A stretch of DNA of 64,000 bases from SG8-41 sp035574195 (GTDB lineage Bacteria; Pseudomonadota; Gammaproteobacteria; Burkholderiales; SG8-41): assembly GCA_035574195.1 (NCBI GenBank), contig DATLZE010000109.1:1-64000 (forward strand), in the 5' to 3' direction. Position 1 is the stretch's first letter. Each line of letters starts with the position of its first letter. Under the pieces are notes generated by a model. That model worked only from the letters and a program-made list of their open reading frames with translations. It had not been told where the DNA came from and searched no databases. The position numbers were made by a program, and so were the translations under genes. This document shows positions 1 to 9,379 of this stretch, in pieces.

Positions 1-905
1 CCCGCCGCAGCGGTCACGTTCACGAGCAGCACCAGCACGAGCGTGTCGCGCGTGGTGAAGCCCATCACCTCTTGCGCGTAGACCGCGGCGAGCGCGACCA
101 CGGTCTGGATGCCCGCCTGGTAGAACACCAGGCACACGAGGAAGCGGCTGAAGTCGCCGTAGCGCCGCGCGCGGCGCAGCGTCTCGGCGAGGCGCGCGAG
201 CGCCGCCTCGAGCACGCCGCCTGCGCCCGCGACCGGCACCGCGCGCTCGCGCAAGAACAAGAACGTGGGCAGGCTGGCGAGCGCGAAGATGCCGGCGGTG
301 ATCAGCATCGTGACCGGGACGAATTCGGCGGCCTCCGCCCCCCGCGCCTGGGCGTAGGCGACGTAGGCGAGGCAGGCGCCGAGCGTCGTGAGGCCGCCGA
401 AATAGCCGAGGCTCCAGCCCCAGCCCGAGATGCGTCCCAGCGCCTCGCCGCGCGCGAGCTCGGGCAGGAACGCCGCGACCAGGTTCTCGCCGGTCCCGAA
501 GAAGAAATTGGAAAGCACCACCAGCGCGACGCCGAGCGCGAGATCGCCGCGCCCGACCAGCGCGAGCCCCGCGGTGAACAGCACGCAGCCCGCGGTGGCG
601 GCGGCGAGCAGGCGCTTCTTCGCGGCGTGCGCGTCGGCGTAGGCGCCGATCACGGGGGCGGTCACCACGATCAGCGCGTAGGAGGCGGCGAGCGCGGCGG
701 TCCAGGCGAAGGTCGCCCACGGCGCGCCGCCCGCGACCTCGGCGACGAAGTAGGCGTTGAACACGGCCGTGATGACGACCGTGGTGTAGCCCGAATTGGC
801 GAAGTCGTAGAACGCCCAGGAAACGACCTCGCGCGGGGCGACGCCCGGCGCGAGGTTTTTTCTCGGCCGAGAATTATTCAAATCGAAGAACCCGCGACCC
901 TGCAC
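1..905 (-). CDS. MFS transporter, Atg22/UMF1-like (C-terminus beyond window)
   Basis: Partial gene; its 3' end lies outside the window. The minus-strand translation opens with a SWAFYDFANSGY-type motif followed by many hydrophobic helices, including a GTGENLVAAFLPEL segment. This is characteristic of the Atg22/UMF1 branch of the major facilitator superfamily, inner-membrane permeases of unknown substrate. The start is uncertain. The frame is open back to the stop of the upstream CBS gene at 960 and has no ATG; candidate starts are GTG at 905 and TTG at 881, neither with a clear ribosome site. It follows the CBS-domain gene by about 55 bp on the same strand and may be cotranscribed with it. 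Confidence 0.8.
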   Translation of the reverse strand, partial: MQGRGFFDLNNSRPRKNLAPGVAPREVVSWAFYDFANSGYTTVVITAVFNAYFVAEVAGGAPWATFAWTAALAASYALIVVTAPVIGAYADAHAAKKRLLAAATAGCVLFTAGLALVGRGDLALGVALVVLSNFFFGTGENLVAAFLPELARGEALGRISGWGWSLGYFGGLTTLGACLAYVAYAQARGAEAAEFVPVTMLITAGIFALASLPTFLFLRERAVPVAGAGGVLEAALARLAETLRRARRYGDFSRFLVCLVFYQAGIQTVVALAAVYAQEVMGFTTRDTLVLVLLVNVTAAA

Positions 906-959
906 CGCGGGCCGGAGCGCGCGCAGGAAATTGCCAACCGTCGGACGCGGCGAGCGCGA

Positions 960-1409
960 TCACTTGGCGGATTCTTCTTCTGGCCAGTTCTTGATGTAGC
1001 TCTTGAGCAGGCGGTTGTGGAAGGCGAGCTCCTTGATGACGGCGTTCGCGACGTCGTGGAAGGAGATCACGCCGACGAGCTTCTCGCCATCCCTCACCGG
1101 CAGGTAGCGGATGTGGTCCTTGTTCATCATCTCGCGCAGGCTCTCGAGCGAGTCCTCGACGCTCCCGCAGGCCGGCTCCCGGATCATGATGTCGCGCACC
1201 GCGAGCTCGCCGTAGCGGGCGCGGTTCGCCTCGAGCGCGCGCAGCACCTCGCGGAAGGTGAGCATGCCCACCATGCTGGCGTCCTCCATCACCACCAGCG
1301 AGCCGACGTCGTGCCGCACCATCATGCCCACCGCCTCGGACACCTTGTCCCCCGGCGCGATGCTGAAAATGGCTCCGCCCTTCATCTTGACGATGTCGCG
1401 GACGATCAT
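960..1409 (-). CDS. CBS-domain pair protein
   Basis: 149 residues made of two CBS motifs (about residues 8-60 and 72-130) with short tails. Such stand-alone CBS pairs bind adenine nucleotides (AMP, ATP, SAM) and usually act as energy or ligand sensors. No catalytic domain is fused here. The start is well supported: a GGGAGGAGG ribosome site lies a few bases before the ATG. The MFS gene follows on the same strand. The partner protein and ligand cannot be read from the sequence. Confidence 0.85.
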   Translation of the reverse strand: MIVRDIVKMKGGAIFSIAPGDKVSEAVGMMVRHDVGSLVVMEDASMVGMLTFREVLRALEANRARYGELAVRDIMIREPACGSVEDSLESLREMMNKDHIRYLPVRDGEKLVGVISFHDVANAVIKELAFHNRLLKSYIKNWPEEESAK

Positions 1410-1541
1410 GGCCTCCTCCCTGCTCGGCTCAGCTCATCATAGCCCGTCGCGCGCGAACCTGCGCGCGCACGGCCCCGGCACCCCCTCATCGCACGCTCCT
1501 CCACCGCGCCGCTGCGCCGCCACGCCGCCCAACCGCCGCGG

Positions 1542-2744
1542 TCAGATCACTCCCCGTTGCCTGAGCTCGCGCTGTCTGTGCTCGTCGTAGCCGAGCGCAG
1601 AGAGCACCTCGGCGGTGTGCTCGCCCAGCTCCGGTCCGACCCAGCGGACATCGCCCGGCGTCTCGGTCAGCTTCGGCACGATGCCGGGGAGCTTCAGCGC
1701 CGTGCCGTCCTTCAGCGTGAACTGCCGGATCATGCCGCGCGCCGCGTAGTGAGGATCGCGCGCGATGTCGGCGATGTCGTAGATCTTGCCGCTCGGAACC
1801 TCGGCTCGCTCCAGCACCTCGAGCACGTGCTCGAGGTCGTGCTGCGCGACCCAGCCGCCGATCACCTGCTCGATCTCTTCGGCGCGCGCGACGCGCCCGT
1901 CGTTGTGCGCGAGCGCGGGATCGTTCGCGAGGTCGGGGCGCCCGATCGCGTTCATCATGCGCCTGAAGATGGAGTCGGCGTTCGCGCCGATCACCACGTA
2001 CTTGCCGTCGCGCGTGACGTAGGTGTTGGAGGGCACGATGCCGGGCAGCGAGGCGCCGCTGCGCTCGCGCACGAAGCCGAACAGGTCGTACTCGGGCAGC
2101 ACGCTTTCCATCAGGTTGAACACCGCCTCGTAGAGCGCCACGTCCACCACCTGGCCGCGCCCGCCGTTGACCTCGCGGTGGCGCAGCGCCGTCAACGCGC
2201 CGATCACCCCGTGCAGCGCGGCGATCGAATCCCCGATCGAGACGCCGACCCGCACCGGCGGCCGGTCGGGGTAGCCGGTGACGTAGCGCAACCCTCCCAT
2301 GGATTCCGCGATCGCGCCGAAGCCGGGCCGGTCGCGGTAGGGGCCGGTCTGCCCGAAGCCGGAGAGCCGCACCATGATGAGGCGCGGATTGAGCGCCGAG
2401 AGCGCGTCCCAGCCGAGCCCCCATTTTTCCAACGCGCCGGGCCGGAAGTTCTCGACCACGATGTCGGCGGTGCGCGCGAGCCGGCGCACGATCTCCTGTC
2501 CCTCCGGATGCCTGAGGTCGAGGGTGACCGATTTCTTGTTGCGTCCCTGGGCGTACCACCAGAGCGAGGTGCCGCGGTGGAGCTTGCGCCACTTGCGCAG
2601 GGGGTCGCCCGTGCCGGGCGGCTCGATCTTGATCACCTCCGCCCCGAACTCCGCCAGAAGGCGGGCGCAGAACGGCCCGGCGATCAACGTGCCGAGCTCG
2701 ATCACCCTGACGCCCTGCAGCGGAAACGGCTTCGCTTCGCTCAC
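1542..2744 (-). CDS. Family III CoA-transferase (CaiB/BaiF)
   Basis: 400 residues, full length for the family. It begins with the typical LQGVRVIELGTLIAGPF segment and carries the R-N-K-K-S-V-T-L-D-L CoA-binding stretch near residue 68. The expected catalytic aspartate lies in the VSIGDSIAALHG segment (D172). Family members move CoA between an acyl-CoA donor and a carboxylic acid (formyl-, carnitine- or succinyl-CoA types); the acid here is unknown. It fits a window rich in organic-acid catabolism but has no cotranscribed partner. The divergent lipoprotein gene begins about 165 bp upstream. Confidence 0.88.
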   Translation of the reverse strand: MSEAKPFPLQGVRVIELGTLIAGPFCARLLAEFGAEVIKIEPPGTGDPLRKWRKLHRGTSLWWYAQGRNKKSVTLDLRHPEGQEIVRRLARTADIVVENFRPGALEKWGLGWDALSALNPRLIMVRLSGFGQTGPYRDRPGFGAIAESMGGLRYVTGYPDRPPVRVGVSIGDSIAALHGVIGALTALRHREVNGGRGQVVDVALYEAVFNLMESVLPEYDLFGFVRERSGASLPGIVPSNTYVTRDGKYVVIGANADSIFRRMMNAIGRPDLANDPALAHNDGRVARAEEIEQVIGGWVAQHDLEHVLEVLERAEVPSGKIYDIADIARDPHYAARGMIRQFTLKDGTALKLPGIVPKLTETPGDVRWVGPELGEHTAEVLSALGYDEHRQRELRQRGVI

Positions 2745-2909
2745 GACTGAACATCCTGGCCACTGGGGACACAGAATTCACGGAGAGCAGCAATGCGGCC
2801 AGAAAGTCCCAGGGCCGACCTTCCGTGTCCCGCGCGATCCCCGTGGCCGATTCCGGATCCTCACCGAGGTCGGCCGCTAGTGGATAATTATAGGGGTGTT
2901 GGCCGCGCT

Positions 2910-3737
2910 ATGAGAGTGCAGATCTTCGCCGCGGCTGTCCTGCTGCTCGCGGGCTGCGCCGCGCTCGAGCCCGCACGCGAGACGGACGGCGACCTCGAGC
3001 GCTTCGAGCCGCTCGCGGCCGACCCGCGCGTGCGCTACGGGCCGGGCGCCGCGGAGTACGCCGGGCGCGTAGCGCAGTTGCTGCCCGCCGCAATCGCGCA
3101 AGTCGAGGATGCCCACCTCCTGCCCTTCGCCGGCCCGGTCCTGGTCCACGTCTGCGGCACGGAGGCGTGCTTCGCGCGCCACGTTCCCCGCACCCCGCGC
3201 TTCACCGCGGCGGTGATCTACGACAACCGGCTGCTGCTCGCCCCGCGTCTGTTCGAGCGCGAGCCGCACCGGCTCTACCCGATCCTGGTGCACGAGCTCT
3301 CGCATCTTCACCTCGGCCAGCGCCTGGGGCACTACTCGATGGCGCTTCCGGTATGGTTCCACGAGGGGCTCGCCTCGCTCGTTGCGGCGGGCGGCGGGGC
3401 CGACCTCGCGAGCGACGCCGAGGCGCGCGCCGCGCTCACCGCGGGCAGGCACTTCCTGCCGGACGAAGTGCACGACGAGACGCGCCGCAAGTACGCCGGG
3501 CACTGGGGGCTTCCGGTGAGCTTGTTCTACCGCCAGAGCATGCTGTTCCTCGATCACCTGCGCGCGCGGAGCGAGGAGCGGTTCGGCGCGCTCCTGCTCG
3601 CGCTCCAGCAGCGCGCGCGCTTCGATGATGCCTTCACGGCGGTCTTCGGCGCGAGCGCGCTCGAGCTCGCGCGGGAGTTCTTCGGCCGCCTGCGCTGCGG
3701 GCAGGCCGATTGCGGCGATTCCGCCGCCTCGCCTTGA
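2910..3737 (+). CDS. Putative zinc metallopeptidase lipoprotein (gluzincin-like)
   Basis: 275 residues from the ATG at 2910. A longer open frame starts at 2793, but only the 2910 start gives a proper lipoprotein signal, with a hydrophobic stretch ending in LLAGC (lipid-modified Cys near residue 14). An HELSH motif (H128, E129, H132) and a WFHEGLA motif with E152 match the HExxH...E zinc ligands of MA-clan gluzincins. The protein is therefore probably an envelope-anchored peptidase; its substrate is unknown. A GATAAT-like element at 2883 could be its -10, but no matching -35 was found. Confidence 0.75.
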   Translation: MRVQIFAAAVLLLAGCAALEPARETDGDLERFEPLAADPRVRYGPGAAEYAGRVAQLLPAAIAQVEDAHLLPFAGPVLVHVCGTEACFARHVPRTPRFTAAVIYDNRLLLAPRLFEREPHRLYPILVHELSHLHLGQRLGHYSMALPVWFHEGLASLVAAGGGADLASDAEARAALTAGRHFLPDEVHDETRRKYAGHWGLPVSLFYRQSMLFLDHLRARSEERFGALLLALQQRARFDDAFTAVFGASALELAREFFGRLRCGQADCGDSAASP

Positions 3738-3939
3738 GGGGTGTGTCGGGCGGGAGCGACAGCAAAAGGGGCCGCCGCTCAACGATCTGCCCGCCGCACG
3801 CCGCTTTCCCCGTCGTCCCGCAACGACAGTTCCGAGCCTCCTCGCGCGCCGCCCGCAGCGCGCAACCCACTGATCCGACGCGATTCGTCCGTTCTGGCAT
3901 GGACCGTGCTTGGTCGTGGGTAACGGATCGAGGCCGGGC

Positions 3940-4173
3940 ATGGACACGACCAAGTTGAGGATTCCGGCGGGCGTTGCGGTGGCAATCGTCTGCTTGCTGC
4001 TCGCGGTGATCGCCGTCAATCCGAGCCGCGCACAGATCGGCACCGTCGCCGGCGCGCTCGCGGGTGGCCTCGCGCTTTCCGCCGTCACGGGCGGCAGCGT
4101 CCTCGGCACGCTCGCCGGGGTCGCGGGCGGCGCCGTGGTCGGCTATGAGATCGGCAAGCGCATGCCGCCGTAG
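3940..4173 (+). CDS. Small glycine-zipper exported protein
   Basis: 77 residues from the ATG at 3940; an upstream in-frame GTG at 3910 would add ten. An N-terminal hydrophobic segment (about residues 9-28) ends in a signal-peptidase-like SRAQ site. The mature part is a glycine/alanine-rich helix pair with G-x3-G spacing, as in glycine-zipper proteins of the SlyB/OmpA-associated type. It is probably inserted in or attached to the outer membrane. A strong intrinsic terminator follows about 55 bp downstream. Confidence 0.6.
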   Translation: MDTTKLRIPAGVAVAIVCLLLAVIAVNPSRAQIGTVAGALAGGLALSAVTGGSVLGTLAGVAGGAVVGYEIGKRMPP

Positions 4174-4227
4174 CGTGCGCGCCCGATACCCGGCTCCTCC
4201 GAGCAGGGTCAATCCCTCCCCTGTTTT

Positions 4228-4254
4228 CCCCCGGCCGAAAGCCGGGGGTTTTTT
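4228..4254 (+). terminator. Rho-independent terminator
   Basis: A perfect 8-bp stem (CCCCCGGC / GCCGGGGG) with a CGAAA loop is followed by six T on the plus strand. It ends the transcript of the glycine-zipper gene just before the convergent amidase gene. There is no T-run on the minus side, so it acts in one direction. Confidence 0.9.
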
Positions 4255-4296
4255 GTACGCCTGGCGGATGCGGCGAAGGACAGCCTGTCGCGGCGC

Positions 4297-5757
4297 CTAT
4301 GCCCTCATCTCATCGCTCGCCGCTCGGGGCTCGATCGGTGTTTTCGGCGCCACGGCGAGCAGCGCCTCGATATAGGCGGCGTGCGCGATCAGGCGCGCCT
4401 CGCCGCGCGGAGCCCCGACGAGCTGCAGCCCCACCGGCAGGCCCGCGCGCGTGAAGCCGCCCGGCAGCGCCATCACCGGGCACGCCGTCACGGTGACGGC
4501 GCTGGTCAGCACGAGCCAGTCCATGTAATGGCCGACGCGCACGCCCTCGATCTCCTGGGGATAGCGCAGATTGACGTCGAACGGCGGGCAGGCGACCGCG
4601 GGCGCGAGCAGCAAATCGTAGCCCTCGAAGAACTTGGCGGCGCGCCGGATGATCTCGCCCTGCACGAGCTCGGCCTCCACCACTTCGCGCGCGGTGAGCT
4701 TGAGGCCGAACTCGGTGTTCTCGACGATCTCCGGCTTGTAGAGGTGGCGGTGCTTCTCGAGCAACGCCGCGTGGCGCGCGACGAAGACCGCGCCGCGCAG
4801 CGTGAGAAACGTGCGTTGCGCATCCGAGAGATCGGGGTGTGCTTCCTCCACCGCGATGCCGTCGCGCTCGAGCTTCTGCGCCGCCGCGCGCACGATTTCC
4901 CGCACTTCGCGGTGCACGGCGGGGGCCACGCCGAGATCGGTGCTGAAGGCGACGCGCCGCGGCTTGCGGGGCTGCTGCGCGTGCTCGGCGTAACGCGGCA
5001 GCGGCCCCACCTGCGACAGCGGATCGAGCGGATGCCAGCCCGCCTCCGCGTCGAACATCAGCGCGACGTCGGCCACGGTGCGCGCCATCGGCCCCTCCAC
5101 CGACAGGGGATTGAAAGGCTGGCGCTGGGTGCGCGGTACCATGCCGGGGCTCGGCCTCAGTCCCGCGATCGAGCAGAAGCTCGCGGGCGTGCGGATGCTG
5201 CCGCCGAAATCGCCGCCGGTCGCAAGCCATACCTGCCCCGCGGCAAGCGCCGCCGCCGAGCCGCCCGAGGAGCCGCTCGCGCTCATGCGCGTGTCCCAGG
5301 GGTTGCGCGTCGCGCCGAAGACGTCGTTGAAGGTGTTGCCGCCGGCGGCGAATTCCGGGAGATTGGTCTTGCCGATCACGATCGCGCCGTTCGCCTCCAG
5401 CCGCTGCACCACGAGGTCGGAGGCGGGCGCGATGCGCTCGGCGTAGATGCGCGAGCCCGAGGTGCAGCGCACGCCCTCGACGTCGGTGTTGTCCTTGACC
5501 GCGATCGGCAGGCCGCACAGAAATCCGGGCGGCGCCTCGCCCCGGCCGCGGCTCTCGAGCCGCCTCGCGTGCTCGCGCGCGCGCTCCAGGCACAGCGTCA
5601 CGACGGCGTTGATCCGGGGATTGGTGCGCTCGATACGGGCTGCGGCCGCCTCCACCAGCTCGAGGGGCGAGACCTCGCGGCGCCTGAGCAGATCCACCGC
5701 CGCGCTCGCCGTCAGCCGGCACAGCTCTTCCACGCCTGCTCCCCCGAAAAGGGGCAT
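4297..5757 (-). CDS. Amidase signature family protein
   Basis: 486 residues from the ATG at 5757; the open frame extends to 5814, but that arginine-rich extension is unlikely. The Ser-cisSer-Lys machinery is visible: K88 in GLPIAVKD, the cis-Ser in the SASGSSGGSAAA signature (about S163) and the nucleophile S187 in GGDFGGSIRTP. Family members hydrolyse amide bonds in a wide range of substrates. No GatB/GatC genes are adjacent, so a tRNA amidotransferase role is unlikely. It is divergent from the ThDP enzyme gene, with 68 bp between them. Confidence 0.88.
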   Translation of the reverse strand: MPLFGGAGVEELCRLTASAAVDLLRRREVSPLELVEAAAARIERTNPRINAVVTLCLERAREHARRLESRGRGEAPPGFLCGLPIAVKDNTDVEGVRCTSGSRIYAERIAPASDLVVQRLEANGAIVIGKTNLPEFAAGGNTFNDVFGATRNPWDTRMSASGSSGGSAAALAAGQVWLATGGDFGGSIRTPASFCSIAGLRPSPGMVPRTQRQPFNPLSVEGPMARTVADVALMFDAEAGWHPLDPLSQVGPLPRYAEHAQQPRKPRRVAFSTDLGVAPAVHREVREIVRAAAQKLERDGIAVEEAHPDLSDAQRTFLTLRGAVFVARHAALLEKHRHLYKPEIVENTEFGLKLTAREVVEAELVQGEIIRRAAKFFEGYDLLLAPAVACPPFDVNLRYPQEIEGVRVGHYMDWLVLTSAVTVTACPVMALPGGFTRAGLPVGLQLVGAPRGEARLIAHAAYIEALLAVAPKTPIEPRAASDEMRA

Positions 5758-5825
5758 TCTAGCGCGGCGGCGCGCCCTTTTCGTGATACATTCGGCACGC
5801 CACGGCCGCAGCAACCGAACCGCGT

Positions 5826-7538
5826 ATGAACGATGCCTCCACTGCCCGCACCGGCGGGCAACTGCTGGTGGACGCGCTCAAGGTCCACGGAGTGGAACTC
5901 GCTTTCGGCGTCCCCGGCGAGAGCTATCTCGAGGTGCTCGACGCGCTCTACGACGTGCGCGACCGCATCCGCTTCGTGATCTGCCGCCAGGAGGGCGGCG
6001 CCGCCTTCATGGCGGAGGCCTACGGCAAGCTCACCGGCCGGCCCGGCATCTGCTTCGTCACGCGCGGGCCGGGTGCCTCCAACGCCGCGGTCGGCGTGCA
6101 CACCGCGTATCAGGATTCCACCCCCCTCATCCTCTTCATCGGCCAGGTCGGGACCGATTTCGCCGAGCGCGAGGCGTTCCAGGAGATCGACTACCGCAGG
6201 ATGTACGGCCCGATGGCGAAATGGGTCGCGCAGATCGACCGCGCCGAGCGCGTCCCCGAGTACGTGTGCCGCGCCTTCCACACCGCGGTGTCGGGACGTC
6301 CGGGGCCGGTGGTGCTCGCCCTCCCCGAGGACATGCTCGCCGCGCGCGCCGCGGTGCGCGACACCGGCCCCTACCGGCGCATCGCCGCCCACCCCGGCGC
6401 GGAGGACATGCAGCGACTGCGCGAGATGCTCGCGCGGGCCGAGCGCCCCTTCGTGATCCTCGGCGGCAGCGGCTGGAGCGAGCAGGGTCTCGCCGATCTG
6501 CGCGCGTTCATCGAGGCGAACGACCTGCCGGTCGGCACGGCGTTCCGCCGCCAGGACCTCTACGACAACCGGCTGCCGAACTTCGCGGGCGATCTCGGCA
6601 TCGGCGTCAATCCCGCGCTCGCCAGTCGCATCCGGGCAGCCGACCTGCTGCTCGCGATCGGCGCGCGTCTCGACGAGATGACGACCAGCGGCTACACCCT
6701 GATCGAGGCGCCGCGCCCGCGCCAGAAACTGGTGCACGTGCACGCCGGCGCCGAGGAGCTCGGGCGCGTCTACCAGCCCGACCTCCCGATCCACTCCGGC
6801 ATGCCCGAGTTCGCGCGCGCGGCGCGCGCGCTCGCGCCGGTCGCGCGCCCCCCCTGGAAGGAATGGACGCGCGCGGCGCGCGCCGACTACGAGGAGTGGA
6901 TCCGTCCCGGAGAGATGCCCGGAGAGCTCGATCTCGGGCAGGTGATGGTGTACCTGCGGCGGCGCCTTCCGCCCGAGGCGATCCTCGCGAACGGCGCGGG
7001 TAATTTTTCGGGCTGGGTCCACCGCTTCTTCCAGTACCGCGGCTTCGGCACCGAGCTCGCGCCGACGAGCGGGGCGATGGGCTACGGCGTGCCCGCTGCG
7101 GTCGCCGCGAAGCTGGTGCACCCCGGGCGCCCGGTGGTATGCGTCTCGGGCGACGGCGACTTCCTGATGAACAGCCAGGAGCTGGCGACCGCCGTGCAGT
7201 ACGGCCTCGAGATCATTTTCCTGGTGGTGAACAACGGGATGTACGGCACGATCCGCATGCACCAGGAGCGCGAGCACCCGCTGCGCGTGATCGGAACGGA
7301 GCTCAGGAATCCGGACTTCGCCGCGCTCGCCCGCGCCTACGGGCTGCACGGCGAGAGCGTCGAGCGCACCGCCGATTTCGAGCCCGCGTTCGAGCGCGCA
7401 TGGCGCTGCGGCCGCTCGGCGCTGCTCGAGCTCAAGGTGGATCCGGAGGCGATCACCCCCCGCACCACGCTCTCGGCGATCCGCGCCGCAGCGCTGAAAA
7501 GCAAAAAGCCCGAGCCGCCGGTGAACGCCGCCCGATGA
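5826..7538 (+). CDS. Thiamine-diphosphate-dependent enzyme (acetolactate synthase-like)
   Basis: 570 residues with the full three-domain layout of the POX/AHAS family. The N-terminal PYR domain carries the cofactor-activating glutamate (E56, in CRQEGGAA). A central domain follows, then the C-terminal PP domain with the ThDP/Mg motif starting GDGDF near residue 442 and ending in VVNN. No small regulatory subunit (IlvH) lies nearby, so biosynthetic acetolactate synthase is unlikely. A catabolic decarboxylase or carboligase of this superfamily is more probable; the substrate is unknown. Confidence 0.85.
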   Translation: MNDASTARTGGQLLVDALKVHGVELAFGVPGESYLEVLDALYDVRDRIRFVICRQEGGAAFMAEAYGKLTGRPGICFVTRGPGASNAAVGVHTAYQDSTPLILFIGQVGTDFAEREAFQEIDYRRMYGPMAKWVAQIDRAERVPEYVCRAFHTAVSGRPGPVVLALPEDMLAARAAVRDTGPYRRIAAHPGAEDMQRLREMLARAERPFVILGGSGWSEQGLADLRAFIEANDLPVGTAFRRQDLYDNRLPNFAGDLGIGVNPALASRIRAADLLLAIGARLDEMTTSGYTLIEAPRPRQKLVHVHAGAEELGRVYQPDLPIHSGMPEFARAARALAPVARPPWKEWTRAARADYEEWIRPGEMPGELDLGQVMVYLRRRLPPEAILANGAGNFSGWVHRFFQYRGFGTELAPTSGAMGYGVPAAVAAKLVHPGRPVVCVSGDGDFLMNSQELATAVQYGLEIIFLVVNNGMYGTIRMHQEREHPLRVIGTELRNPDFAALARAYGLHGESVERTADFEPAFERAWRCGRSALLELKVDPEAITPRTTLSAIRAAALKSKKPEPPVNAAR

Positions 7539-7660
7539 CGATGGAGACGAGAACACGAGGATTCGCGCATCCCCCGTCAGCGGGTCGTTCGCCACTTGCC
7601 GGCTCTCGGACAAATGATCGGACTGACGGGCCGTCGATCGCCGGCCATCTCCCATCCGCG

Positions 7661-7719
7661 CCCGGCAGAAGGGGAAAGGGGCGAGCGGGCGAGCGCCGCC
7701 GGGCATTCTCACGACGCTC
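7661..7719 (+). repeat. Degenerate dispersed intergenic repeat, copy 1
   Basis: This stretch resembles 59704-59760. Both contain CCCGGCAGA, a G-rich block with AAGGG, CGAGCGCC, and GGCATT-T-TCACGAC-CTC in the same order. It sits in the 209-bp gap between the ThDP gene and the cyclodeaminase-like gene. No coding sequence was recognised in that gap. Confidence 0.5.
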
Positions 7720-7747
7720 CTCGGTCACGCCTCCGGATTGAACGAGA

Positions 7748-8707
7748 ATGGTGCGCTATCTCGACGAAAACGACGTCCAGAAGCTGCTGACGATGCCGCT
7801 CGCGCTGCAAGCCGTCGAGCGGGCGATGCGCGACCTCGCGGCCGCGCGCGCGGTGGATATCCCGCGCGTGCGCACGCACATCCCCCACGGCACCCAGCAC
7901 GTGCTGCAGGCCGCCGCCCCCGAGCTCGGCTTCATCGGCTTCAAGTACTACTACACGCGCCCCACCGGCAAGAGCTTCTACGTGCACCTCATCGACATCG
8001 AGAGCGCGCGGCTCGAGGCGATCATCGAGGCGGTATGGATGAGCATGGTGCGCACCGGCGCCGCGAGCGGGGTCGCCACCCAGGCGCTCGCGCGCGAGGA
8101 CGCCCGCAGCCTCGGCCAGATCGGCGCCGGCTTCCAGGCGATCGGCCAGCTCGAGGCGGTATGCGCGGTGCGGCAAATCCGCGCGGCGAGGGTCTTCGCG
8201 CGCAACCGCGAGCGGCTCGCCGCCTTCTGCGAGCGGATGTCGCGGAACCTCGGGATCGAGGTGCGTCCCGCCGAAAGCGCCGAGGCAGCGGTCCGCGGCT
8301 CGGACATCGTCAACGTCATCACCCGCTCGGCCGAGCCGGTGCTGCGCGGCGAATGGCTCGCGCCCGGCCAGCACGTGAACGCCGCGGGCTCGAACGCGCT
8401 CTCGCGGCGCGAGCTGGACGAGGCCGCGGTGCGCAAGTGCGACATCGTCGCAGTGGACGGGCGCGGCACGGCGCGCAACGAATGCGGCGATCTCCTGCCT
8501 GCGGTGGAAAGGGGCTGGCTGCACTGGGAGAGGCTGCCCGAGATCGGGGAGATCCTCGCGGGCAAGGCGCCTGGGCGCGCCTCGCCCGCGCAGATCACGC
8601 TCTACGAATCCCACGGCATGGGCGTGCAAGACCTCTACGTCGCTGCGGCCGTGCTCGCCGTCGCGCGCGAGCGGGGCGTCGGCGCCGATCTGCCGATCGG
8701 CAGCTGA
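7748..8707 (+). CDS. Ornithine cyclodeaminase / mu-crystallin family protein
   Basis: 319 residues, the usual family length. A Rossmann motif, GAGFQAIGQLEA, lies near residue 122, followed by the family hallmark NAAGSNALSRRELD near residue 215. Members are NAD(P)-dependent cyclodeaminases, ketimine reductases or amino-acid dehydrogenases, so the reaction cannot be fixed from sequence. The ribosome site before the ATG is weak. It follows the ThDP enzyme gene after a 209-bp gap containing repeat-like sequence, so it is probably transcribed separately. Confidence 0.85.
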   Translation: MVRYLDENDVQKLLTMPLALQAVERAMRDLAAARAVDIPRVRTHIPHGTQHVLQAAAPELGFIGFKYYYTRPTGKSFYVHLIDIESARLEAIIEAVWMSMVRTGAASGVATQALAREDARSLGQIGAGFQAIGQLEAVCAVRQIRAARVFARNRERLAAFCERMSRNLGIEVRPAESAEAAVRGSDIVNVITRSAEPVLRGEWLAPGQHVNAAGSNALSRRELDEAAVRKCDIVAVDGRGTARNECGDLLPAVERGWLHWERLPEIGEILAGKAPGRASPAQITLYESHGMGVQDLYVAAAVLAVARERGVGADLPIGS

Positions 8708-8917
8708 CTATCGAGCCCCGGCGAGCGCAGAGGCGAGAGATAATCAAACGCAGTCCCCCCGGGGGGGCCCAGAGGGCTCGGAGAAAACCAGCCGGGGCGG
8801 GGGCCGAGAAGCTGTTCTTTCACTCGAGCCATCCGCTCGCCGAGGAATGCGCTGTTCCCGGCCATCGGTCTTCCTCCGTGACTCTGTGGCCGACGGGCTA
8901 TTGAACGGAGGCGAGCG

Positions 8918-9148
8918 ATGGCGGAGAACGGAAACCGGACGCGAGTGGTGATCCTGGCGGGCTCCTTCCGCATCAAGGGCGAGATCGAGCTGGTGGCGGG
9001 CGCGCGCCTGACCGATTACATGCTCGAATCGAAGGGCTTCTTCGTGGTGACCGGCGCCGAGGTGTGGGACCTCGAGGGCCGCAAGATCCTCGCCGCGCCC
9101 TTCCTCAACGTGAGCCGCGATCAAGTAGTGGTCATCGCGCCCGATTAG
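8918..9148 (+). CDS. Small conserved protein of unknown function (DUF6812-like)
   Basis: 76 residues, preceded by an AACGGAGGCGAGCG ribosome site. It appears to be a small all-beta domain: RVVILAGSFRIKGEIEL, then an RLTDYMLES segment, and a C-terminal PFLNVSRDQVVVI strand. I recall similar small proteins labelled as DUF6812, but cannot confirm this without a search. The function is unknown. The gaps on either side (8708-8917 and 9149-9379) hold no recognisable gene. Confidence 0.6.
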   Translation: MAENGNRTRVVILAGSFRIKGEIELVAGARLTDYMLESKGFFVVTGAEVWDLEGRKILAAPFLNVSRDQVVVIAPD

Positions 9149-9379
9149 CGGGCTCCAGAACCACCGGCCCGGAGCGCACGTGGATCAAAACCGAGGCCCC
9201 ACACCCCCGATCCAGGATCCGGGGTCAAGGCTTTCATCGCCTGTGGCGCAGTTGTCGGCGTGCCTCGGCGTTCGCCGGCGGCTCGACCATACGGCGATGA
9301 AGCGGCGATGTGACGAAACCGGATCCCGACTATCCGCGGCCTCGATCTCGTTTTCTTCGCCGCCTCGGCACCGCGGCGG

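Noticed and set aside
9200..9225. CCCCGATCC/GGATCCGGGG palindrome downstream of the small protein gene
   Set aside because: Arms are imperfect and no T-run follows; not called as a terminator.
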